Source: an uncultured Eubacteriales bacterium | Lineage (GTDB): Bacteria; Bacillota; Clostridia; Oscillospirales; Oscillospiraceae | Assembly (NCBI GenBank): GCA_900549495.1 | Contig: UROL01000014.1 | Span: 1 to 18,553 of the forward strand | Reading direction: 5' to 3' | DNA length: 18,553 nucleotides | Shown here: one piece after another, positions 5,800-13,236 of the stretch | Numbering within the stretch: position 1 is the first letter of the stretch | Layout of the letters: each line of letters starts with the position of its first letter | Position numbers and translations under genes: made by a program | The notes under the pieces: model-generated | Database searches by the model: none | The model's input: the letters and a program-made list of their open reading frames with translations, nothing else | What the model was told of the DNA's origin: nothing

Positions 5800-8394
5800 T
5801 TACTGCTGGCTGACGAAGGGATGCAAGGTCATGTCGGCGATATAGGGCCCGGCCTGGGGGAAGCTGCCGCACTTCAGGTCGATTTCCAGCAGGCGCTTGG
5901 TGCACTGCTGCAAATAGCCAATGGGCAGGCTGCCGTCCTTCACGGCGGCGATGATATCGTCGATATTGGCCTCACAGCCGGGCATCTGCACATCGTTGCC
6001 TGCGTAGACGCACAGGGGGCTGGAGGCGCTGGGGTATTTCAAATCCGGCTTGGCCAGTGCCGTAGCCACCTTGGGGTTGCTGGTGAACCAGTCGGTCATC
6101 ACATAGCCCCGGAAGCCGCATTCCTCCCGGGCGTAGCAGGTGATGGAATCGTAGCAGTTGGCGCCGTGGACACCGTTAATCAAATTGTAGCTGGTCATAA
6201 TGGTCATGGGCTGGGATGCCTGGATGCACACGCCAAAGTTGCGCAGGTAGATTTCCCGGATGGCCCGCTCCCGGATGTGGGCATTGCAGAACATACGGTT
6301 GTCTTCCTGGTTGTTGGCAAAATAGTGCTTGATGCTGGTGCCCACGCCGGGGTGCTTCTGCACGCCCCGGACATCTGCCGCCGCACACAGGCCGCTGAGC
6401 AGCGGATCCTCGGAATAGTATTCAAAGTTCCGGCCGCACAGGGGGTTGCGGTGGATATTCATGCCGGGAGCCAGCCAGACCCGGACGCCGAAGGTCTCCA
6501 TTTCTGCGCCAACAATGTCGCCGCACCGCTCAATCAGCTCCAAATCCCAGGAGCTGGCCAGCAGCCAGGCAATGGGGATGGCGGTGCAGTACTGGTAGTA
6601 ATCGATTTCCCCGGGCTGTTTTTCGCCATAGGAATCCCCTGCGCCGCCCATGGCCTGGGCACCGGGCAGGACATTGCCCTGAGCATCGGTGCGGAAATGG
6701 GCAAACAGCCGCAGACCGGCAGGGCCATCGGCATTGGTCATGTCCCGCACACCCCGGTAGGCCAGGTGCATACTGGTCTCACCGGCGGCACCGGGGACGG
6801 CCTTGGAGGCAGCGCCAATGACACTGTCGCTGTCCCGGGCAGCGCCCACGCACATCTGCGCCATTTCCTCCACGCTCAGCTGGGCCACCAGCTGCTCCAT
6901 GGTGTATTTGCCTTCCCGCACCTCATCCATGGTGATGGTGTGCTCCGTTCCGGCAGGGGCCAGAGGGGCAGGCTCACCGGCATAGGTAACGGTGACGGTG
7001 GGAATGTCGCTGGCGGACAGGGAAATTACCGGGGCAGCAGCCCGCTCCTGGGCATCCTGAGCCGGGGCCCAGGGAGTGACACCCGCACAGGAGATTTCCT
7101 GGAATTCCTCGTCCAGGGGGCAGATATTCTTCACCTGCTTGGTGACGGCAGTTTCGTTCAGCCGAAGCAGAGCGGCCACATGGGTATCCCGGCTGTGGCG
7201 GCCCACACGGATGACATACTCGCCCTTTTCCAGCACATAGGCGGCCTTGGCAGGGTCATAGCTCTCCAGATTGGTCAGGTCGAAGGTAACTGTCAGGCTC
7301 TGGCTCTGGCCGGGCTGCAGCAGACGGGTCTTGCCGAAGCCGCACAGCACCTGCATGGGCTTTTCCAGGCCCTCTCTGGGGGCGGAACCGTAGACCTGCA
7401 CCACTTCCCGGCCCGGATAGCTGCCTACATTCGCCACCTCTACACTGACGGATACGCTGCGGGCATCGGCAGTGGCGGAGAGAATCTTCTGGGTAAACTG
7501 GGTATAGTTCAGGCCGTAGCCGAAGGGGTAGACCGGCGTGACATTGAAGGTATCGAAATAGCGGTAGCCTACGAAGATGCCGTCCAGGTAGTATTCGTCA
7601 TGCCAGTTGCCGTTGTTGTGGCTGAAGGTGGCGGAGGAGGGGTAGTCCATGTAGTTCTGCGCCCAGGTATCCGTCAGGCGGCCGCTGGGGATGGATTTGC
7701 CCAGCAGCACATCGGCCACAATGTGGCCGCCCATATTGCCGCTCTGAGAAATCAGCAGCATTGCATCCACCCCGGGGATGGCCTTCAGGGCAGCCGCATT
7801 GATAACGCCGCCCAGATTCAGCAGCAGCACCACATGCTTGTAGTTCTGCCCCAGGGCTGTAAGCAGGTCAATTTCCTCCTGGGTCAGCTCATAGTCTCCG
7901 GGGGCATCGTCCCGGTCGCTGCCCTCGCCGGAGTTCCGGGCCAGGACGTAAATGGCCAGATCTCCCTCTGCCTTCTGGAAGGGAGCCAATGCCTTGGGGA
8001 CAAAATGCTCGTTGAACATGATGACGAATTCCGGCAGGCCCAGTGCCTCTGCCCGGCGGCGCACCTCGGCCATATAGGCCCCCTGCTCCTGCTGGATTGC
8101 CAAATCCTGGGCATTCAGCCAATCCTTGGTGGTGACGGTAAAGCCCGCTTCCTCCAATCCCTGCTCAACAGAGACCTGGAAACGGCTGTTGACCTCGCCG
8201 CTGCCGGTGCCGCCCTTTACCGTGGCCCGGGCACCGTTGCCATACAGGGCCACCTTTTGGGGGCCGGACAGGGGGAGCACGCCGTTGTTTTCCAGCAGAA
8301 CCATGCATTCACCTGCAATGGCCCGGACGCTGTCGCTGTGGGCCCGCTCACTGGGAGTAACCTGGGGGCTGGTATTTGCATAAAAATGTGCCAT
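5800..8394 (-). CDS. GH3 family beta-glucosidase with permuted (C-domain first) architecture
   Basis: This 864-aa protein hydrolyses beta-linked glucosides or xylosides with retention. The usual GH3 order is reversed. Residues 1-300 are the alpha/beta sandwich (GH3 C-domain) with the acid/base candidate Glu157 in NSGEGSDRDD and the tail IPSGRLTDTW (235-244). An Fn3-like domain follows (about 305-420, NVGSYPGREVVQVY). The TIM barrel is last (about 510-864): NADGPAGLR, LAPGMNIHRNP, GRNFEYYSEDP, SIKHYFANNQEDNR and the nucleophile Asp768 in GYVMTDW. This permutation is known in rumen Clostridia beta-glucosidases (Ruminococcus, Butyrivibrio). There is no signal peptide, so it acts inside the cell on imported oligosaccharides, but no sugar transporter is adjacent. 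AGGAG lies ten bases before the ATG. Exact substrate cannot be read from sequence. Confidence 0.93.
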   Translation of the reverse strand: MAHFYANTSPQVTPSERAHSDSVRAIAGECMVLLENNGVLPLSGPQKVALYGNGARATVKGGTGSGEVNSRFQVSVEQGLEEAGFTVTTKDWLNAQDLAIQQEQGAYMAEVRRRAEALGLPEFVIMFNEHFVPKALAPFQKAEGDLAIYVLARNSGEGSDRDDAPGDYELTQEEIDLLTALGQNYKHVVLLLNLGGVINAAALKAIPGVDAMLLISQSGNMGGHIVADVLLGKSIPSGRLTDTWAQNYMDYPSSATFSHNNGNWHDEYYLDGIFVGYRYFDTFNVTPVYPFGYGLNYTQFTQKILSATADARSVSVSVEVANVGSYPGREVVQVYGSAPREGLEKPMQVLCGFGKTRLLQPGQSQSLTVTFDLTNLESYDPAKAAYVLEKGEYVIRVGRHSRDTHVAALLRLNETAVTKQVKNICPLDEEFQEISCAGVTPWAPAQDAQERAAAPVISLSASDIPTVTVTYAGEPAPLAPAGTEHTITMDEVREGKYTMEQLVAQLSVEEMAQMCVGAARDSDSVIGAASKAVPGAAGETSMHLAYRGVRDMTNADGPAGLRLFAHFRTDAQGNVLPGAQAMGGAGDSYGEKQPGEIDYYQYCTAIPIAWLLASSWDLELIERCGDIVGAEMETFGVRVWLAPGMNIHRNPLCGRNFEYYSEDPLLSGLCAAADVRGVQKHPGVGTSIKHYFANNQEDNRMFCNAHIRERAIREIYLRNFGVCIQASQPMTIMTSYNLINGVHGANCYDSITCYAREECGFRGYVMTDWFTSNPKVATALAKPDLKYPSASSPLCVYAGNDVQMPGCEANIDDIIAAVKDGSLPIGYLQQCTKRLLEIDLKCGSFPQAGPYIADMTLHPFVSQQ

Positions 8395-8454
8395 ATGATA
8401 AAAACTCCTTTCAAACTGGGGAAATTTCCGGATAGTGCTTGGGAATTTCAGAGA

Positions 8455-8477
8455 AAATCCGCCGTACCGGAGGATTT
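8455..8477 (-). promoter_or_regulatory. Palindrome in the GH3 gene leader
   Basis: AAATCC and GGATTT arms flank a further CCG/CGG pair (23 bases, one mismatched pair, central TACC). It lies 15 to 40 bases downstream of the predicted transcription start, a usual place for a repressor operator or a leader hairpin. The binding protein is unknown. Confidence 0.35.
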
Positions 8478-8498
8478 GTTTCGCACAGCCTCCTACTT

Positions 8499-8539
8499 AT
8501 TATACAAAAAACATCCGAAAATAGCAACAGTTTTTGTTG
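8499..8539 (-). promoter_or_regulatory. Promoter of the GH3 gene with overlapping inverted repeat
   Basis: On the minus strand: TTGCTA (8527-8522), a 17-nt spacer and TATAAT (8504-8499). An inverted repeat CAACA-N5-TGTTG (8525-8539) overlaps the -35 box and could be a regulator site. Confidence 0.65.
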
Positions 8540-8564
8540 ATATTTATATTCCTCATTTTGATAT

Positions 8565-8593
8565 GCAAAAGCCTCTCCCGGCGGGGAGAGGCT
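8565..8593 (-). terminator. Intrinsic terminator of coaX
   Basis: A 10-bp stem (8570-8579 with 8584-8593) has loop GGCG. Its minus-strand product ends in TTTTGC. It starts directly after the coaX stop and isolates it from the GH3 gene. Confidence 0.87.
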
Positions 8594-8597
8594 CCGT

Positions 8598-9347
8598 TCA
8601 CTGATTCAGCTGGTACAGCAGGGCCAGACCCTTGCGGGTCATGTCCGGGTCGAAGACGTGGGGGTGCTTAATATACTCGGTGACGTATTTTCCGCCGCCG
8701 CCGGTGAGCAGCAGGGTCACCGGTGTGCCCAGCTCCTCCTCGATGTCGGCCACCAGGCCGTCCACCATGGCGGCTGCCCCCCGGACGGCCCCGGAGAGCA
8801 TACACTCCCGGGTGTTCTTCCCCACCAGGTGCTCCGGAGGGGCCACCTCCAGTTGGGGCAGCTGGGCGGCCCGCTGGGCCAGGGCATTCAGGCAGGTTTG
8901 GATACCGGCGCAGATAATCCCCCCGGCGAACACCCCACCCGGGAGAATCAGGTTCAGGGTAGTGGCAGTGCCCAGGTCCGCCGTGACGGCGGGCAGCGGA
9001 TACCGGGATGCGGCCCAGGCGGCATCCACCAGCCGGTCACGGCCCACCTTCTCCTTCTCCGGCAGGGCCAGGGTGAGGCCAGTCTTGCTCTGAGCCGTCA
9101 CCAGCATGGGCTCCACCCCCAGCAGCGCCGTCACTGCGCCGCACACCGCCTGGGTCACCGGCGGCACCACACTGGACACAATGGCCCCCCGGCAGGAAAC
9201 TCCCCGGAGAATGGGCCGCAAGGCGGTGATATATTCCTCCCGGCCCCATTCCCGATGGGTATCCACCTCCCCAGAGAAGAGGGTCTGCTCCTCCCGAATG
9301 CCGGAGAGCACCACGGTGCTGTTGCCGATGTCGATGACAATAATCAT
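8598..9347 (-). CDS. coaX: Type III pantothenate kinase
   Basis: This 249-aa protein catalyses the first step of coenzyme A synthesis, ATP-dependent phosphorylation of pantothenate. Type III enzymes belong to the ASKHA fold, need a monovalent cation and are insensitive to CoA feedback. Visible motifs are DIGNS (6-10) for phosphate binding, GRDR (102-105) of the GxDR pantothenate motif, DLGTATT (124-130), GGIICAGI (142-149; the usual Pro before Gly is Ala here) and LLTGGGGKYV (213-222). The start MIIVIDIGNS begins exactly at the first beta strand. Its ribosome binding site (AGGG) is weak. It has its own promoter and terminator and is divergent from coaBC, which performs the second and third CoA steps. 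Confidence 0.93.
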   Translation of the reverse strand: MIIVIDIGNSTVVLSGIREEQTLFSGEVDTHREWGREEYITALRPILRGVSCRGAIVSSVVPPVTQAVCGAVTALLGVEPMLVTAQSKTGLTLALPEKEKVGRDRLVDAAWAASRYPLPAVTADLGTATTLNLILPGGVFAGGIICAGIQTCLNALAQRAAQLPQLEVAPPEHLVGKNTRECMLSGAVRGAAAMVDGLVADIEEELGTPVTLLLTGGGGKYVTEYIKHPHVFDPDMTRKGLALLYQLNQ

Positions 9348-9379
9348 AAAAATCCCTGCTTTACAACAGTTTTGCGGCT

Positions 9380-9408
9380 ATTATACCCCTGCACCGCCAC
9401 TTTGGCAA
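9380..9408 (-). promoter_or_regulatory. Promoter of coaX
   Basis: On the minus strand: TTGCCA (9408-9403), a 17-nt spacer and a perfect TATAAT (9385-9380). Confidence 0.75.
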
Positions 9409-9426
9409 ATACTTTTCGCACATTGG

Positions 9427-9455
9427 TTGCAAAGAGGATGCAATTTTGGTATACT
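9427..9455 (+). promoter_or_regulatory. Promoter of coaBC
   Basis: TTGCAA (9427-9432), a 17-nt spacer ending in an extended -10 TGG, and TATACT (9450-9455). It is 18 bases from the coaX -35 box, so the two promoters are back to back without overlapping. Confidence 0.75.
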
Positions 9456-9489
9456 TTCTAAAAACGCCGCAAAGGAAAGGTGTAAATCC

Positions 9490-10686
9490 ATGGAAAATCT
9501 GAAAGAGAAAACCGTGCTTCTGGGGATTACCGGAGGAATCGCCGCCTACAAGATGGCCAATGTAGCCAGTGCCCTGCGTAAAACCGGGGCGGAGGTTCAC
9601 TGCATTCTCACCAGGAATGCCACCAACTTCATCACCCCCCTGACCTTTGAAACCCTGACCAACCACCGCTGCATTGTGGACACCTTTGACCGGAATTTTC
9701 AATACGACGTGGCCCATGTGTCCCTGGCCAAGGCGGCAGACGTGATTCTCATTGCCCCGGCCACTGCCAACGTGATTGCCAAGCTGGCCCACGGTCTGGC
9801 CGACGACATGCTCACCACCACGGTGCTGGCCGCCCGGTGCCCCAAGCTGGTGGCCCCGGCCATGAATACCGCCATGCTGGAAAATCCCGCCACCCAGGAA
9901 AATCTGCAAACCCTGCGCCGCTATGGCTTCGGCATTGTCCAGCCTGCCGTGGGGATGCTGGCCTGTCAGGACGTGGGCAGCGGCAAGCTCCCGGAGCCGG
10001 AGGATTTGGTGGAGGAGATTTTCCGGGTAATTGCCCGGCCCAAGGATATGGCCGGGCTCCACGTCACCGTGACGGCGGGCCCCACCCAGGAGGCCCTGGA
10101 TCCGGTGCGGTATCTCACCAACCACTCCACTGGCAAAATGGGCTATGCCATTGCCCGGGAGGCTATGCTCCGGGGGGCGGAGGTGACACTGATTTCCGGG
10201 CCGGTGGCCTTACCTGCGCCCAAGGGGGTGGCGCTGGTGCCCGTCACCACCGCCCAGGATATGCTGGAGGCGGTAAAGGCCGCCCTGCCCCAGACGGATA
10301 TTCTGGTGAAGGCCGCTGCCGTGGCCGACTACCGCCCGGCGGTGACTGCGGACAACAAGCTGAAAAAGGGGGATGGGGAAATGTCCATTCCCCTGGCACG
10401 GACGGAGGATATCCTGGCCTGGGTCTCCGCCCACCGGCACCCCGGGCTCTATGTCTGCGGCTTCTCCATGGAGACGGAGCATATGCTGGAAAACAGCCGG
10501 GCCAAGCTGGAGAAAAAGCATCTGGATATGATTGCCGCCAACAACCTGAAAACCCAGGGGGCGGGCTTCGGGGTTGAAACCAATGTGGTCACCCTCATCA
10601 CCCCAGAGAGCACCCTTCAGCTGCCCCTGATGTCAAAAGGGCAGGTGGCCGGCTGCCTCCTGACGGAAATCCTGAAGCGAAGATAA
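9490..10686 (+). CDS. coaBC: Bifunctional phosphopantothenoylcysteine decarboxylase/phosphopantothenate-cysteine ligase
   Basis: This 398-aa protein carries out two coenzyme A steps: ligation of cysteine to 4'-phosphopantothenate (CoaB) and FMN-dependent decarboxylation (CoaC). The N-terminal flavoprotein domain (1-180) shows GITGGIAAYK (12-21), the active-site His76 in AHVSLA, PAMN (123-126) and the catalytic Cys159 in MLACQDVGSGKLPEPE. The C-terminal ligase domain (190-398) shows VTAGPTQEALDPVRYLTN (194-211), STGKMGYAIA, the NKLKK loop (289-293) and AANNLKTQGAGF (349-360). The start at 9490 has GGAAAGG a few bases upstream and lies just past the promoter; the frame is open further upstream but runs through coaX control DNA. 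Length is normal. Confidence 0.95.
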   Translation: MENLKEKTVLLGITGGIAAYKMANVASALRKTGAEVHCILTRNATNFITPLTFETLTNHRCIVDTFDRNFQYDVAHVSLAKAADVILIAPATANVIAKLAHGLADDMLTTTVLAARCPKLVAPAMNTAMLENPATQENLQTLRRYGFGIVQPAVGMLACQDVGSGKLPEPEDLVEEIFRVIARPKDMAGLHVTVTAGPTQEALDPVRYLTNHSTGKMGYAIAREAMLRGAEVTLISGPVALPAPKGVALVPVTTAQDMLEAVKAALPQTDILVKAAAVADYRPAVTADNKLKKGDGEMSIPLARTEDILAWVSAHRHPGLYVCGFSMETEHMLENSRAKLEKKHLDMIAANNLKTQGAGFGVETNVVTLITPESTLQLPLMSKGQVAGCLLTEILKRR

Positions 10687-10691
10687 AAAGC

Positions 10692-10746
10692 ATCCCCGGA
10701 AGCGTAGGGGCCCAAGGCTGGGCATCCGCTTCCGGGGGATTTTTAT
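10692..10746. terminator. Bidirectional terminator between coaBC and the carboxypeptidase gene
   Basis: Arms ATCCCCGGAAGCG (10692-10704) and CGCTTCCGGGGGAT (10727-10740) pair with one bulge and enclose a second GCCC/GGGC stem. TTTTATT follows on the plus strand. The A-run at 10685-10689 gives a T-run on the minus strand. It separates two convergent genes. Confidence 0.88.
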
Positions 10747-10750
10747 TGGG

Positions 10751-12052
10751 TCAGGATTCCATTTTCTTTTTCATCCGACGGATTCTGGCCTTCAGGTGGC
10801 GGCGGCGCTGGTAGCGCAGGAGCTGGCGGCGGAACCATAGCAGCAGGAAAAACAGCATCACCGGCAGGGCAACAGCCATAGCAGTGTGCAGGGCCCCAGG
10901 CAGGCTTTCCAGGCTCATGGCCGGGGCCTGAAGCAGCTGGGAGAGGGAGAAATCCTGTCTGTCCTCCAGCGGGCGTTCCAGCTTGATTTGCACATCCGAC
11001 AATCGCAGCTCCCCAATGGAGGCATAGACCCTTGCCGACAGATACTGCCGCCGCTCCTGCTCCAAAGCCAGAGGCTCCAGCATATATTGGATGTCCTTTT
11101 CCCCATATTCCGAGGGAATCAGATAGGAGAATTTCTGGCCGGAAATAGGGGAGAAATCTCCCAGGCTCAGTTCCTCTGCAATTTTTTCGCCGGAAACCGT
11201 CACCCGGGAATAGTGGGAGAAGCCGTAATCCAGCAGCTTGTGGGTATCCCGGTATTTGTCCTCCAGCAGGGGGGATTTCATGGTGACCGCCACCAGGGTT
11301 ACATCCCCCTGCTTTACCACGGCGGCAAAGGTGCCCTGGGCGCTGGAAGTCCAGCCGGTTTTTGCCATCTGCACACCGTCGTAATAATACTGCCCCCCGG
11401 CCAGCAGCCGATCCTTGTTCCGGAAGCTCCGGGCCGAAGAGAGATTGGTGGCGGGCAGGGTGTGATTGACGGTGCTGAAATAGGTGGCCAGCCCCTGCTG
11501 CTTCCAGGCGGCAGCGGTAATCAGGGCCATGTCATAGGCGGTGGTGGTGTGGTTGCCGTCCGGCAGGCCGTTGGCATTGGCGAAATGGGTATTCTTAGCC
11601 CCCAGAGCCTGGGCCGTCTCGGTCATCTGCCTGGCAAAATCCTCCAAGCTCCCTGCCACGGCCTCCGCCAGCACATTGGCCGCATCGTTGGCGGACTCCA
11701 TCCCGATGGCATACAGCGCCTCTTCCGCCGTCAGGGTTTCCCCGGGCAGCAGGGAGATGTGGGACGAGGTTCGGGGTACGGCGTTCACCGCCGCCTGGGA
11801 TACGGTGAGTACCTGCTCCGGCTGCAAGCTCTGCACCGCCAGAAGGGCGGTCATCAGCTTGGTAATGCTGGCCGGGTAGAGAACCTGGTGCATATTCTTC
11901 TGATACAGCACCGTCCCGGTGTCTGCATCCATCAGCACCGCCGCCTGGGAGGCCAGCGCCAGCTCCTCCTCCCCGGACACCGGCAAAACAGCCGACAGTA
12001 GCACCGCAAAACACAGCAGCACCGCCGCCAGACAATGGTATCGTTGCTTCAT
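10751..12052 (-). CDS. D-alanyl-D-alanine carboxypeptidase (PBP5/DacF type, S11)
   Basis: This 433-aa exported penicillin-binding protein removes the terminal D-Ala from peptidoglycan pentapeptides. It has a signal peptide (about 1-27, cut before EEELALA) and the peptidase S11 domain with all three active-site motifs: Ser62-Ile-Thr-Lys65, Ser120-Ala-Asn122 and Lys231-Thr-Gly233. A C-terminal PBP5-type beta domain follows (about 270-365). A hydrophobic segment near residues 385-405 and a very basic tail (RRQLLRYQRRRHLKARIRR then MKKKMES) anchor it with the tail inside. PBP5 normally ends in an amphipathic helix, so this true transmembrane anchor is DacF-like. AGGAG lies ten bases before the ATG. 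TAAAAT at 12093-12098 (minus strand) may be the -10 box, with a weak -35. It is a single-gene unit. Confidence 0.93.
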   Translation of the reverse strand: MKQRYHCLAAVLLCFAVLLSAVLPVSGEEELALASQAAVLMDADTGTVLYQKNMHQVLYPASITKLMTALLAVQSLQPEQVLTVSQAAVNAVPRTSSHISLLPGETLTAEEALYAIGMESANDAANVLAEAVAGSLEDFARQMTETAQALGAKNTHFANANGLPDGNHTTTAYDMALITAAAWKQQGLATYFSTVNHTLPATNLSSARSFRNKDRLLAGGQYYYDGVQMAKTGWTSSAQGTFAAVVKQGDVTLVAVTMKSPLLEDKYRDTHKLLDYGFSHYSRVTVSGEKIAEELSLGDFSPISGQKFSYLIPSEYGEKDIQYMLEPLALEQERRQYLSARVYASIGELRLSDVQIKLERPLEDRQDFSLSQLLQAPAMSLESLPGALHTAMAVALPVMLFFLLLWFRRQLLRYQRRRHLKARIRRMKKKMES

Positions 12053-12210
12053 GTATCCATGGCTCCTATCTTAAATAAGTGCTTAAAGCATTATTTTACT
12101 CTAATTCCTTGGAAAATGGAAGAAGAATTTTTGAATTTCACCGTTTCTTTTTTGCTCTTGGGGTATTGTATGCCCCAAACCGGCGCAGTATGTTGCATGG
12201 CACTGGGTAA

Positions 12211-12262
12211 GCCCTGCCCCGCCTGTTTGCAGGCAGGCTACCCCGCTGCCGGGGCGGGTTTT
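12211..12262 (+). other. Terminator-like branched stem structure
   Basis: GCCCCG (12216-12221) pairs with CGGGGC (12250-12255). Inside or alternatively form the GCCTG-TTTG-CAGGC hairpin (12221-12234) and a CCCCG-CTGC-CGGGG hairpin (12241-12254). TTTT follows at 12259-12262. It stands between two divergent promoters, so there is no obvious transcript for it to end; it may insulate the plus-strand promoter or be a dispersed repeat. Confidence 0.4.
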
Positions 12263-12265
12263 GGA

Positions 12266-12294
12266 TTGACGGAAGCGGGCAACCGTGGTATGAT
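12266..12294 (+). promoter_or_regulatory. Promoter of the NifX-FKBP fusion gene
   Basis: TTGACG (12266-12271), a 17-nt spacer ending in an extended -10 TGG, and TATGAT (12289-12294). It starts four bases after the T-run of the stem structure and leaves a leader of only about 25 bases. Confidence 0.78.
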
Positions 12295-12323
12295 GACAGA
12301 AAACGAAAAAAAGGAGACACAGC

Positions 12324-13157
12324 ATGAAACTTGCAGTAACTTATGAAAACGGAAATGTTTTCCAGCATTTTGGAAAGACGGAGCAGTTCAAGGTCTATGA
12401 CATTCAGGACGGTCAGGTGGTTTCTTCCCGGGTGCTGCCCACCAACGGCACCGGCCACGAAGCCCTGGCAGATTTCCTCCGGGACAATGACATTGTTGCC
12501 GTGCTCTGCGGCGGTCTGGGTGACGGAATGCAGGCTGCCCTGAATCTGGTGGGCATTGAGGTGGTGTCCGGCTTGCAGGGCGATGCCGATGCAGCCGTAG
12601 CCGCCTATCTCAGCGGCACCCTGGAGTCCGCCGGTGTCAACTGCCACCACGAGGAGGGTGGCTGCGGCGGTGACTGCGGTGACGGTGACTGCGGCGGCGG
12701 CTGCTGCGGCTGCCACCACTCCAAGCCGGAGGGCCGGAACGTGGACAAGACCTGCCGGGTTCACTACCGGGGCACCTACAACGACGGCACCCAGTTCGAT
12801 GCCTCCTATGACCGGGGCGAGCCCCTGGAATTCGTATGCGGCGCAGGGATGATGATTCCCGGCTTTGACGCTGCGGTAGCCAAAATGGAAGTCGGCCAGG
12901 AAATCGACATTCACCTGATGCCCGAGGAAGCCTATGGCGAGGCAGACCCCGGCATGATTTTCCCGGTGGAGATTGCCCAGCTGCCCGGCTCCGAGGAGCT
13001 GAGCCTGGGGCAGCAGGTATATTTGTACAACCAAATGGGGCAGCCCTTCCTGGTGAAGGTGGTAGCCAAGGACGATACCACCGTCACCTTTGATGCCAAC
13101 CACGAAATGGCCGGAAAGGAACTGAATTTCCACATTCAGCTGCTTTCTGCGGAATAA
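12324..13157 (+). CDS. NifX/NafY-like domain fused by a Cys/His-rich linker to a SlyD-like FKBP prolyl isomerase
   Basis: This 277-aa cytoplasmic protein has three parts. Residues 1-105 match the dinitrogenase iron-molybdenum cofactor-binding (NifX/NafY) fold: MKLAVTYENGNVFQHFGKTEQF-type start, VAVLCGGLGDGMQAAL (58-73), then GIEVVSG. Residues 106-132 form a Gly-rich linker with seven Cys (107, 114, 118, 123, 127, 128, 130) and four His (108, 109, 131, 132). Residues 140-277 are a SlyD-type FKBP: VHYRGTYNDGTQFDAS (146-161), MMIPGFDAAVAKMEVGQ (176-192), PEEAYG (200-205), an inserted flap domain and DANHEMAGKELNF (257-269). Both domain families bind metals or metal clusters, and E. coli SlyD delivers nickel through a His/Cys-rich tail, so a metallochaperone role is the natural inference. 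No nif or hydrogenase genes are in the window. AGGAG at 12312-12316 fixes the start. No terminator follows, so readthrough into the next gene is possible. Confidence 0.9.
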   Translation: MKLAVTYENGNVFQHFGKTEQFKVYDIQDGQVVSSRVLPTNGTGHEALADFLRDNDIVAVLCGGLGDGMQAALNLVGIEVVSGLQGDADAAVAAYLSGTLESAGVNCHHEEGGCGGDCGDGDCGGGCCGCHHSKPEGRNVDKTCRVHYRGTYNDGTQFDASYDRGEPLEFVCGAGMMIPGFDAAVAKMEVGQEIDIHLMPEEAYGEADPGMIFPVEIAQLPGSEELSLGQQVYLYNQMGQPFLVKVVAKDDTTVTFDANHEMAGKELNFHIQLLSAE

Positions 13158-13171
13158 ACCTGGATTTTCTA

Positions 13172-13200
13172 TTGCGTTTTTCCTGCCGTCAGGCTATAAT
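13172..13200 (+). promoter_or_regulatory. Promoter of the sugar isomerase gene
   Basis: TTGCGT (13172-13177), a 17-nt spacer and a perfect TATAAT (13195-13200), inside the 79-base gap after the fusion gene. Confidence 0.72.
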
Positions 13201-13236
13201 GGCACTGTCAAGAAAATTAGAAAGGGGTTTCCTCTT

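Noticed and set aside
5623..8604. Open frame of 993 codons on the plus strand opposite the GH3 gene
   Set aside because: It is antisense to a clearly recognised enzyme, low in complexity (Gly/His/Gln-rich) and an outcome of GC-rich codon bias. Several other long antisense frames (for example 219-1421 minus, 3304-4314 plus, 10886-12001 plus) have the same cause.
12035..12346. Plus-strand frame of 103 codons across the gap before the fusion gene
   Set aside because: It starts inside the carboxypeptidase gene, crosses the stem structure and promoter, lacks a ribosome binding site and overlaps the fusion gene start.
12655..12720. GGTGAC/GGCGGC-rich stretch as a tandem repeat or CRISPR-like array
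   Set aside because: It is simply the codons of the Gly/Cys/Asp linker; units are irregular and in frame with the protein.
12324..13157. NifX-like domain taken as evidence of nitrogen fixation
   Set aside because: No nifH, nifD, nifK, nifE, nifN or nifB is present, and NifX/NafY-type domains are widespread in organisms that do not fix nitrogen.
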